This document shows positions 1 to 9,430 of a DNA stretch of 64,000 nucleotides, piece after piece (within the stretch, counting starts at the first letter, position 1; every line of letters begins with the position of its first letter). This DNA is from Periconia sp. R9002 (Eukaryota > Ascomycota > Dothideomycetes > Pleosporales > Periconiaceae): contig JAMAHW010000063.1 in assembly GCA_023627715.1 (NCBI GenBank), positions 183,736-247,735 on the forward strand, in the 5' to 3' direction. Below the pieces are notes generated by a model. The model was given only the letters and a program-made list of their open reading frames with translations. It was not told where the DNA came from and did no database searches. The translations under genes were made by a program, and so were the position numbers.

Positions 1-2127
1 CGAGAAGACACGCAAGGCGATGGTTTCAAATGGTATTACCATGACCTACCATATGCGAATGAGAACCGTGCCTTCAAAGAACATATGATGAGGCTTCGTG
101 AAAAACAGAAGGAGATCGCACTGAGTTACCAACTCGCGGAGGAAGCGCGTCACGCCGCACTGAACTCAGACGGCCGGTCCAGTGCACTGGCACTTTTGCC
201 GCCTGAATCCTCTCAGCTTAGTCGTGAAGCCTGTGAAAAAATAGCGGAGCAACTGTTTGAAGATGTCATCGCTACCGCCTTCAAGGGAGTCCCCGCTGCC
301 ATACATGGAAATCTGAAATCAAAACTTTTTGCCAACTCTAAATCGAATCCGCCATCTGCTGAATTGGAGAGCGATGACGAAGAAGATGAAGATACTGATG
401 ACGGAGATGAGAATTCAAGTTCAGACAATGGATCGCTCGAGGATGACGAAGAAGTCGACAATAACGGCGACGATGATGACGGGGATGGGGATAATAATGA
501 GAATCATGATCCAATGGATATCAGTGTTCCCATCAATGCTCCACCTCCATCAAATGGGCTGGCAACGAATCCGACAGCTCCAACAACAGGAAACCACTTC
601 GTTGGCAGTTACTATGCATCCGTCTTCCCTGAAGTCACTGGATCCTCCGGTGATACAAATGAGTGGCGTCCTCCTAGTCTGTTCGAGCTCGGACATCACT
701 CATTACGTCCTACACAAAGCAATCCGAATCTCCATATACAGCCACCTTCGCCGGTGACGATGGATTACGAAAACTTGGGAGGCGCCACACAATTCAGTCC
801 TTCTCCTTTTCAACAGCCTGCAGGACCGACATTGTATCAACAAGGCCAGGGTGCCTCGATATCAAGCAGTTCCACAACTACTCCACACCATCAACCAGTC
901 AACCCATTTGCGTTTGGAATAGGGCATCAGAATATTGGTCCGGTACAATCATACGCTTCACCTTTCCTACCAACGCCTACACTTACGACACCTTATCCCA
1001 GCACTCAGGGACAGTTGTATCCGACATCTGTTCCATCTACGCCATCTCTTAATCCATTCCTTTCACCACCAAACCCATTTGCGAGCCCAATGGCATCACA
1101 AAATGGACCTGGAATCAACCCGTTTCAAAGCACAATGTTCAACGGCGCGCCGCACCAGTCTCAAGACTACCCACCCCCCAGCGTATTCTCTAATGCGACA
1201 GGGTCACAGAATCCGCCTGCCAACAATCCATTCTTGACTGCAAACGTCAACTCAACGCTCAACCAATCTACTGCTCGCGCACCGCGTCCCGCACCTCTCA
1301 ATCTCCTAGGTCTGCATACAAACCAAGTTTTCAACCCCTTTAAAGGCAACCGAGCTGTTTCGTCTCCACAGCTCATGACCCCTCTTGCCAATTTAGCTGG
1401 TGGTCTTACCCTAGCTTCACCCGCAGCTCCTCCCATGCCCGATGTGCCCATCTTCGTCCACTTTCCTAAAATCGTACTCTCGCAGAATGAGATAATTCCC
1501 ACCCCAGCCACAGACTGCCTTCTTATAGGCCATTCACCGGCGGGCAGCCGTGGAATCGTGCTAACCAAAGCCGTCTTTCTTCCAGCTCACATTACGAAGT
1601 ACGTTGTCGAACGCGTGGTCAAGGAGGAATTCATCACAATCGAAACATACCCACCACCGCTTGATCACCCCGCCGCGCCGCCGCTTCCAATCAGCCGTGA
1701 ACCACGGACCCTCGCGAATACGCCCGACGATATCCACGGTGCACACCGACATCTCTACGGCAAGGTCCTGCAAGCTTACAACCTGATGACGCAGTGCGAG
1801 GATCGGGAGAACGAGCTCACGAAGCGATGGCGCATCAGCAGGGGGCCAATGACGAAGCGGGATCGAGGCTCTGTGTGGGAAGGTTGGGGCGTATACGTAG
1901 ACCGCGGTATCGAGATGCTGGAGCACGAGAGGATTGGCGCGACGAAGCTTGCGAGGATTCACCCGCCCAATATGAACGATCCCGAGGAGGCGTACGAGGA
2001 GATGCGGAGGCGCGAGATTGATGAGATGATTGAGGAGGATGACAGAGAGCAGGAGAGATGGGGTGTCGAGGACGATAATATGCTGGCTTACACGGCCACG
2101 GGCGATCTTGCTATGCTTGAGGATTAG
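1..2127 (+). CDS. NPF-motif protein of unknown function (5' end cut off by window)
   Basis: The frame is open from base 1 to the TGA/TAG-type stop at 2125-2127, giving 708 visible residues, so the true start lies left of the window; the ATG at 85 is internal to the open frame. I do not recognise the family. The visible N-terminus is a charged helix-like segment, followed by a long Asp/Glu-rich stretch (about bases 360-525), then a Pro/Ser/Thr/Asn-rich low-complexity middle, and an ordered, charged C-terminal part (about bases 1440-2127) with many Arg/Glu residues. The middle contains six Asn-Pro-Phe tripeptides between about bases 900 and 1345 (NPFAF, NPFLS, NPFAS, NPFQS, NPFLT, NPFKG). NPF is the known ligand of EH domains in endocytic scaffolds such as Ede1 and Pan1, so a role as an endocytic or trafficking adaptor is an inference. 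The coding frame is well supported by length. Confidence 0.75.
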   Translation, partial: REDTQGDGFKWYYHDLPYANENRAFKEHMMRLREKQKEIALSYQLAEEARHAALNSDGRSSALALLPPESSQLSREACEKIAEQLFEDVIATAFKGVPAAIHGNLKSKLFANSKSNPPSAELESDDEEDEDTDDGDENSSSDNGSLEDDEEVDNNGDDDDGDGDNNENHDPMDISVPINAPPPSNGLATNPTAPTTGNHFVGSYYASVFPEVTGSSGDTNEWRPPSLFELGHHSLRPTQSNPNLHIQPPSPVTMDYENLGGATQFSPSPFQQPAGPTLYQQGQGASISSSSTTTPHHQPVNPFAFGIGHQNIGPVQSYASPFLPTPTLTTPYPSTQGQLYPTSVPSTPSLNPFLSPPNPFASPMASQNGPGINPFQSTMFNGAPHQSQDYPPPSVFSNATGSQNPPANNPFLTANVNSTLNQSTARAPRPAPLNLLGLHTNQVFNPFKGNRAVSSPQLMTPLANLAGGLTLASPAAPPMPDVPIFVHFPKIVLSQNEIIPTPATDCLLIGHSPAGSRGIVLTKAVFLPAHITKYVVERVVKEEFITIETYPPPLDHPAAPPLPISREPRTLANTPDDIHGAHRHLYGKVLQAYNLMTQCEDRENELTKRWRISRGPMTKRDRGSVWEGWGVYVDRGIEMLEHERIGATKLARIHPPNMNDPEEAYEEMRRREIDEMIEEDDREQERWGVEDDNMLAYTATGDLAMLED

Positions 2128-3160
2128 TGAGATTGTGATTTGTCCCACATTCGGTATGAGTACTATACAGCAGGTGTGGGTGATGAATTGGGGGGTGTTT
2201 TCTTTGGTGACGAATTTGTCCTCATTGAAACTCTTTTGATAGGGTAACTTTAGTGGGATGAGCATGCCTGCGCATCTTGAGTAGTTACACAGTAGTTTAG
2301 AGAGTCGTTCGAATATCATAATGGAACGAATATTGCATAACAATCTTCCCATCCCATCCCATCAGCTACTCCTAGAAGAAACGGCATGGTTTCGACAAAG
2401 GCACCTAATCCAATCAGTATCAAGACGACTCCGACATCTCATGCGGCTATCAGCGTTGTACTTGATCTCCGGATCCTACGAGGATGGTTGGTTGTTATGT
2501 TATACAGGGGAAGAGAACTGCTGCAATATGAACGATTCATATGGACAGATGATGTAGTAACTGTCGTATATATGGCCCTTATAATCATGAATTGGTGATT
2601 GGTACCATGCCGCCATTTTTGACAGTAACGATACGAATCACTGGTGCATGAGCTTTAACGATTGAAGGGTTCATGATATAATGTTTCTTTCGTGATATCT
2701 ACGAGAAATCCCTTGCCGGACCGTTTCTGCGAGGATACTGTGTTGTCCTTACAGCCTCAAGCTTTACTTAACAGGAGTGGTCATGTTGAGCAAAGACCAC
2801 ATAGACAATACCTCTAGTAGTGTACCGTGCAGATCCTATCGAAAGATATGCGATAGTGGGCGGAGAGAATGTGTTGCGGTTTTGACTCTGCTTGAACATG
2901 ATCCAAAACACGAACTTTTGCAGAACATTACTTCGTTATCATAGTCCAATGTCTATTTGAAAGTTGGACACTTTCACACTGGACTCGCTACTACTCCGTT
3001 CAGAAGTCTTGATAACGATCCTGCCAAGCTCGTTGCTGGCTCATGATGGGTATAATCTGCAACAGCTTCGCGAGCCTAACCCAGGCCAACGAATCGGGGT
3101 TTCCTTGGGTGATGTTCTCTCGGATCACGATAGGGGAAGAATGAATTTAACCATTGTTCA
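2128..3160. other. intergenic, convergent gene ends
   Basis: Noncoding interval between the 3' ends of the NPF-motif gene and TRAPPC13. Only short open frames without family resemblance are present. I see no RNA gene or repeat here. Confidence 0.6.
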
Positions 3161-4331
3161 TCATTTCCGGCTTGTCAACCACCCTGTGCTTAGTGACCCA
3201 GAGTCACCTAATGCACCCCGCCACTGTATCGCCAGTTGTCCCAAAACTCTTCTGTTGTCATCCGTAACCGACTTCTCTACTCCACCGGTTGCCTCTTCGG
3301 ACTTGTATTGTTCTTCGAGCAAGAAGGCAACTTGGATGACATCGCGGGGGTTCAATATGGGTGCCGCCAGTGAGTGAGCTTCATATGAGTGCAAGTCCCA
3401 ATTCAAGGACGTAGACTTGAGGGGTGTTTTGGGGTTGAGGGTGACGGACTATCGCTTCTTGTTAGAAACGTGCTGGTCCTCCCACCATATCTCACAAGTC
3501 ATACGCGTTCAGTTTCAATGGGGCAAGGGGGTCCGTATGTAGATAATGATTGCGCAGGTGGTGAAGACAGTTTTCAGAGAATGGGAAAGTTTGACATACC
3601 TCGAGTGCTACAGCACTCTCACCCAAGTTCTCCAGTTGTGCTTCCAAGAGATATCGGCCTATGCTATCCTTCGCACCTAACTCCCCCGATTTGGTCCTCA
3701 CACTAAGCAATTGCTGTGCTACGAATTGATATAACTTCCGGAAAGTCCTCACTCTTCCAGCGGCCGCCTTCCCATCTGCTGCGATGGTAGACTCGGTATA
3801 TGTGACGGTAACGGCAAGGACATGATTTCCCTCCTCTTTAAGCTCGAACCTAAGTATTCTCTGTAGACTTTCCCCAGGCCCAGGTGCGCTCTCGACCGTC
3901 TTCTCCCCGTCTCCTCGCTTCTCATCGTCCGAAATTGTGAGATCTAACGGGGAACCCGAGGGTGTGGATGGTGTTTGCATATCCCCTTGTATCCTTACGT
4001 TGCTAATAACGCGCGTTTTATCGGAAGGATCCAATTCGTTGTTTGCGCATAATGTGCAAGAGAATATTTCGCCAACGTAGGCGCTTCCAAAGGCTTCGGG
4101 AAGGTTCAGTACCGGACTAAGTATCGATTGCGAGATTGAGGGTGAATTCGACGAAGGACATGCGAGGGAGGCGGAGCGTGCAATACCGAGTGATTCGGAG
4201 TTCGGGATAGGGTATTGTGTTGCAAGAGATGGTCGAGACAGTCTAAAGCGACGTTACGGCTATTGCTTGTATAAATTTAAGTGAGGCTATGATGGGTACC
4301 TTAGCACTTTTAAACTCACTGTATGCGACAT
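3161..4331 (-). CDS. TRAPPC13: TRAPPC13-like trafficking protein (DUF974 family)
   Basis: Three exons on the minus strand: 4331-4300, 4242-3600 and 3448-3161, together 963 nt, 320 aa. The first exon is only 32 nt and encodes MSHTVSLKVLR; its ATG is chosen because this N-terminus, running into LSRPSLATQYP after the splice, is typical of the family. Other family signatures are YVGEIFSCTLCANNEL, HVLAVTVTYTE, RTFRKLYQF, the LEAQLENLGE segment, and LNWD followed by RDVIQVAFLLEEQ and the C-terminal GWLTSRK. Introns are 57 and 151 nt with GT..AG borders. TRAPPC13 belongs to the TRAPP tethering complex (TRAPPIII in animals and filamentous fungi), which acts as a Rab1/Ypt1 exchange factor in ER-Golgi traffic and autophagy. 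The protein is somewhat shorter than animal homologues, as expected for fungi. The family assignment is confident; exact intron borders are inferred from frame and similarity. Confidence 0.9.
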
Positions 4332-4696
4332 CTTCAACGATTCACTGGGTGTAGGCCGGTGGTGGGCCATGCTGAAGAAAGCTGGGCGATTCTGAGTAGG
4401 TAGCTCTCTATTGTTAGAAATAAGCACTTCAGGGTGGCCAATCTAATGACGCCCGAGAAAGAATGCAAGGAACGGATTATGCTATTGCTGAATGGTAGCT
4501 GTCACGGAGGAGACGGAGCTTGGTGGGGCACGTCACCTACTTTACAACCCTAGCACAAAAATTAGGCACGGGCCACGTAACTGGTCTATCACTCGATCTG
4601 GTTGTACAAGACCTGCATAACTTTTTCTTGCTTATCTTAACCTAAACATATTGAATATCTGTCACTGGAGTAACTGATTCTGCTCTGTTCAGCAAC
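4332..4696. promoter_or_regulatory. shared upstream region of TRAPPC13 and the SET gene
   Basis: 365 bp between divergent start codons. It must contain both promoters, but I could not single out a TATA box or a recognisable operator. Confidence 0.4.
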
Positions 4697-5354
4697 ATGC
4701 ATAGTTCCTCTCAAATTCCTCTACAACGATGCGCGGACCTGGTATTGAAAAACGATACACCGAAAGGTTAGTGCTAACGGGTCCTGCAACTCTTCGATTC
4801 AATCACAAATATTGATATCGGGTCTGTACCAGGAAGAGGAGTTTTTGCTTCCAAAGAGATACCCGCGAAAACAGTCATAGATATATGTCCTGTTCTAGTG
4901 CTAGGTCTACAAGAGAATGTTGATCACATTGAACAAACTTCTCTCTATCATTATACATAGTACGTAGTACCGTTGTCTGAACCATCTCTTCATAAAATAA
5001 TGTTAGGTTAGCAATTGGCCAACAACAGACGAAAATGGAGATGTCAAAGTCGCACAGGCTGTGATTCTCGGTCTAGGCTCCATGTTCAACCATTCTACGC
5101 AGCAGCAGAATGTTGTTTGGGAAAGAGACACGGACCGCCTTATCATAACATACCGCTCACTTCGGGACATTCATGCTGGCGAGGAACTCTGTAAGCATAC
5201 ACTGAAATTTTTATTGAAACTATCATCGGATTAATGCTACACAGGTATATCATATGGGAGCCATCTGACCTTCAAAGACGTAGATGCTCCAAACCCGCCC
5301 ACACTATCACCCGAAGAAGAACTGAAGCAATTCAGCCAGATACATCTGGACTAA
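4697..5354 (+). CDS. small SET-domain protein (putative lysine methyltransferase)
   Basis: Four exons: 4697-4766, 4833-4959, 5012-5190 and 5245-5354 (486 nt, 161 aa). Nearly the whole protein is a minimal SET domain. The N-terminal GRGVFASKEI corresponds to the first SET strand and the cofactor-side loop; SLYHYTYNWP follows; GLGSMFNHS holds the Asn-His pair that contacts S-adenosylmethionine; GEELCISYG carries the catalytic-site tyrosine. No pre-SET, post-SET cysteine cluster or other domain is present, so it resembles stand-alone SET proteins rather than Set1/Set2/Clr4. The substrate, histone or otherwise, cannot be told from sequence. Each of the three introns (66, 52 and 54 nt) falls inside the SET core and is needed to keep the motifs in frame, which makes the model strong. 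The gene converges on the UPF0662 gene, with only about 170 bp between their stops. Confidence 0.85.
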
Positions 5355-5526
5355 AGAGATACACGCCGGTAGAAATACAAAATTTGGAAGGAATTGGGTG
5401 TGAGAAGAAACAAACAAATGCGTACTCCGGCCCGTGAACAGCACACCGACTCCGCGAATATCAAAGCGCCTACAACACCTTTGAAAATCATGTCTCCCAG
5501 AAATAGAAACGCGAAAATCCGCCCCC

Positions 5527-7261
5527 TCATGAAGCCACCGGTTCAAGGTCAGGTGCACTTTCGCTTGCCGGCGTTTGATCAGCCGAACTGCTATCTTCCG
5601 CATCGTTGCGAAGCTCGTATGCAAGCTCAAAGCACTCAGATAGTAGTTGTGTTACGCTCCCTTGACCTTCCGGTATTTCATTTCCTATCATGAACTTGCC
5701 ATCTACCCGCAAGTTGTCGATAGAATTAAGCTTTTACTGGTCAGCAATGCTCTTGCAATTATAGATAGACACGGCGACTCACTTTCATACTGTAGGGATA
5801 CAGTTCGCGAGGAGAAGATACACCGCCCAACTTCTTTACTTCCAGGAGACATTTGCGTAGGGTCGTGAGTTGGTTGTATATGGGCAATAGAGCTTCTGAA
5901 ACCGGCTCGGATGAAACAATGAGATGGTATATGAGTGCGTAGCTTTTGCGTAGCAGATAGAGCAAGGTTCTCTGCTCGTAGATTTCCGAAGGTCTTCCTA
6001 GAGCATCAATGAATTGCCCATCTACTCGTGACTCATCAATACGATCGAGTTGTCGTTGATAATTCCAAAGGTCCGTCTCCCGCAAAGACCACGCCTGAGT
6101 CAAGGTCAACTTTTCTAGTTGATTGCGGATACTCAACAGTTTGTCGTAGACCTCCTTGAATGCTGGTGCAATTCGTCCCTGCTTCTCTTTGATCAGATTG
6201 ATCCAAAGGAAGTTCCGCTGCAGGAGAGTTTCGAGGATGCTCTTGGCTTCGGGTGCTGGTTCGGGGTGCGACATGGTGAATTGCACTTTCTCCATCATCT
6301 CGGCAAGCTTATCCTCCTTCGTTCCCGTGCTTTCGAACGCATGTATTCCGTAGGGTTTGAGTTCTTCTGCAAGTTCCTTAAGCTGTTCTAGATACCCGTC
6401 GACCTCGTCATGGGGAAACTTCGATGCGTGTTAGTATGTGGGAGGTGGTCCAGAGACAGATACGTACCTTGGAGCGAGTATTGCAGCCAGCAAGTGACCG
6501 AAGAATAGATACAAGCTTGTCGTACTTTGGCCTGAGTTCTTCGGTGAGATGTGACTGCGCCAACTCCAACCTGGCAAGCGTCTCTTCGCATACTTGAATG
6601 CGTGCATCAAGAAGGGTCAGGAGATGAGGGCTATATGAGTCCTTGCCCTTTTCGAGGTAGCCCCTAGCTTTCTTGAGTTGCGTGCCTATAGACTCCAGAT
6701 CTTTCTTGGAATAGAAATGAGCCTCCTCAAGATGATCAAGTAGCCGCTGGAAAGGTAAGTTTAGGTACGTGCAACGGAGGAAAAGCAGTATAGCTTCAAC
6801 TTACTTTGACAGTGGAAATAAAAGCATACCTACAGATAATTGCAGTCAGCACGTGCTTGGGCAAAGAACCACCTACGAATATCAAGTGTTGTGAACGTAC
6901 ACTGCTGGGGCCTCATGAGTCTTTCCTATTGTCATATATGCCAGTGATATGAGTTGAAAACAATCATCCAGAACCGTATCCACTGTATGGTAGTTTTTGT
7001 TGCATCAGCGCTATGTTGTGGCTTTGTATCATTGTAATACGAACCTCGATTTTGCTCTAGGCGTTTCGTCGTCCGGATTTGATTCAATTGCTCAACTTGC
7101 GCAATCACCTGATCGTAGAGCTCAATGACATCCTGGCTTTTCACGTACGTTGACCGGTCTTGCTTCAGCAGCTCGAGCTTGGTCCTGATGGATAGCAGCG
7201 TATCGAGAATGGGTTGCTCTTTGGGATCGAGCGGAATGCGCACTGCAGGTGAGTCTGTCAT
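5527..7261 (-). CDS. UPF0662/DUF2408 family protein
   Basis: Six exons on the minus strand: 7261-7045, 6982-6901, 6829-6805, 6746-6468, 6418-5783 and 5730-5527 (1443 nt, 480 aa). The start is the ATG at 7261 giving MTDSPAVRIPLDPKEQ. The family is recognised from PILDTLLSIRTKLELLKQD near the N-terminus, from the repeated PKYDKLVSIRxxL-type helices (RPKYDKLVSILRSL and KEVYDKLLSIRNQLEKL) and from the FPHDEVDGYLEQL segment. It is a conserved fungal protein, mostly helical, of unknown biochemical function (fission yeast member UPF0662 protein C30C2.08). The third exon is a 25-nt microexon. No membrane segment or signal peptide is visible. The gene is divergent from ribosomal protein P1, with 329 bp between the starts. 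Confidence 0.88.
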
Positions 7262-7590
7262 GATGACCAGGATGTAATGTCAGATTACGAGGTGATCAGT
7301 ACGGAAATGGGCGTTCGGTGAGCTTCTGCCGGAATGGAGGACGTTGCAAAGAGGACAATTAGGGTTATTGAATGAGAGCGGACATCCGGTCGGCATGACG
7401 GGGATCCTAAAGCAAGTGAAGTGACGTTGATTCGCCCCGCCCGTCCCCGCCTCAGCACGTGACCCGGCGGCGACTCGCTTAACTTTTCGCCGACACAAAC
7501 TTGTAGCTCTGCCAAAAACGAATCGTGAACCTCTTCAACATCCCGACCCGGCATACACACCTCGACACTTCTCGACAAAACACAGTCGCC
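7262..7590. promoter_or_regulatory. divergent promoter region, UPF0662 gene / ribosomal protein P1
   Basis: 329 bp between two start codons. The 90 bp before the P1 start are C-rich, as is common upstream of highly expressed fungal genes. No TATA box is evident. Confidence 0.4.
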
Positions 7591-8074
7591 ATGTCTACCG
7601 CAGAGCTTGCCTCCTCCTACGCAGCCCTCATCCTCGCTGATGACGGTGCCGAAATCACTGTATGAAGTGCCGCCTCCCCCGACCACGCAACGGCTGCTAA
7701 TAATCCCAGGCCGACAAGCTCCAGACCCTCATCAAGGCCGCCAAAGTCGAAGACATCGAGCCCATATGGACATCGCTTTTCGCAAAGGTGCGCGGATAGT
7801 TGGATTGGCATCACATGGCATTTTCTGATCAGTTGCAGGCTCTTGAGGGCAAGGACGTCAAGGAATTGCTCCTGAACGTTGGCTCGGGTGGTGGTGCCGC
7901 TCCCGCTGCCGGTGGTGCTGCCGCTGGAGGTGCTGCTGACGCTGGCGCAGCACCCGCTGAGGAGGAGAAGGAGGAAGGTAGGTGTCGTGCATTCCACACG
8001 CGCAAGCAGAGGTTAACTGTTCTACAGAGAAGGAGGAGTCAGACGACGACATGGGCTTCGGTCTCTTCGACTAA
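7591..8074 (+). CDS. RPP1: 60S acidic ribosomal protein P1
   Basis: Four exons: 7591-7659, 7710-7787, 7839-7977 and 8028-8074 (333 nt, 110 aa). The N-terminal helical domain starts [19 protein letters not shown] and continues with [20 protein letters not shown] and [20 protein letters not shown]. It is followed by a Gly/Ala-rich hinge, an acidic tract, and the invariant C-terminal tail [12 protein letters not shown] that recruits elongation factors and is the target of ribosome-inactivating proteins. P1 pairs with P2 on uL10/P0 to form the ribosomal stalk. Length and domain order are exactly those of eukaryotic P1. The introns are short (50-51 nt) and all are needed for the frame; three introns in so small a ribosomal protein gene is normal for filamentous ascomycetes. 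Confidence 0.96.
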
Positions 8075-9430
8075 ATATATTCCTTTCTTCGGTTTCTTTG
8101 GCATTCGCCTTTGCGGGGTTTTCAAAAGGGGTCAGCGGTCGGATCGTGCATATTCCCATTCCTGCGGCAGGTTTGATCATCGGCTGCCTGTAACGCTACC
8201 TGGCATATCCAGATTACTCCGGTGAATCTATGATGGCGTCACGAGATATGTATTAGTGGCAGGCTTAAATGAAAGACTTCCAAAGAGCATACATTCTTGC
8301 CTAATATTTGAGATATGAGAAGCCATCTGCTAGAACTAACTCCAATATCCATCCGCACTCTTAGCCTTGATATCAAAATGAGATTACTGGGGCTGCGGAC
8401 AATGCTTCCACATGTTGAACTATGAATGTGCTTACTGAAACAATGCATCATTTTCGGTCGGTCTGTCTTGATTGGGAGAAAGACCAAGGGGGGTACATGG
8501 TTGCGGATTTGAACAGCTGTATTCACACCTGCGATATTAGATAGTTCTTTCAACGAGAAGCTTGCATGTTTCAACTGATTCTGATTCCGAAATACATGTT
8601 TGCTCGAGAAGGCGATGGAACAGTTGACTTAATGCGCCTATGCCGACGACGCTCATGTTGCTTTCTATTTCCTCTGGCGCATAAGGTAACGACAGAATTC
8701 AAATCGGAATTTAGCACACTTTTTCCAGTTATTTTATCTCTTATACAGTGTCGTCGGTTATGTAGACACTGCGGAGGGTAACGTATTGGATCAATAATAA
8801 TTAGTCACCTTCTTGGTGGAACGTTCCAACAAGTTTGTACCCGCGCTCTCAACAAATTCCGGGACAATAGCAATGCTCAATGTTCGCCTTTGTGAGAAGC
8901 CAAAACTATTTTAGGGTGGTTGCACAATGTCTATCATTTGCTTGCTACTGTACGCTTGAAGGATAGACGAAGGGTAGGAGTGAGCGTGAGTGCAAATCCA
9001 GACACACCTGGGTGTATATGTAACCGTTTATGGTCTATATGTACCAGAGACAATAATTCTTTATCTTTTAGTCAAAATCAATGGGAGGCGTTCCCTCGAT
9101 CGAAATTGATAGACCAAACAATGTAGAAAAATTTAGACTCCATGAACCAAGCCATGACCTCATGCACACAATCATTCGTCAACTTCAATCATACAATGCA
9201 TCTTCACCGCAAATTTTTTGCTTCTCAAACAAGTGCATATCTCAACCAAGTCGCATTCACTATACATCGTTTCTGCACAAATCCTCCCTTGGGTAGACAT
9301 ATAAGATTCGAAAACCCCCCCTTCTCATTCTTTTAGGACTCAGACACCCACTCCTCAAACATCACATCTACTCCCAAAAAGCGTTCTACAACACAAAACC
9401 CCTCGTACCGAAAGCAATCCCAAATCCAAC
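8075..9430. other. intergenic region
   Basis: 1.36 kb, AT-rich, between P1 and the RBR gene. Only short unsupported open frames on both strands. The last 130 bp (about 9300-9430) are C-rich and lie immediately before the RBR start. No tRNA or repeat was recognised. Confidence 0.5.

Noticed and set aside
1561..2352. 263-codon minus-strand frame over the 3' end of the NPF-motif gene
   Set aside because: The sense frame is longer, continuous from the window edge and has a coherent composition; the antisense one shows no domain.
3389..3706. Plus-strand frame overlapping TRAPPC13
   Set aside because: The minus strand carries the conserved TRAPPC13 sequence with matching splice sites.
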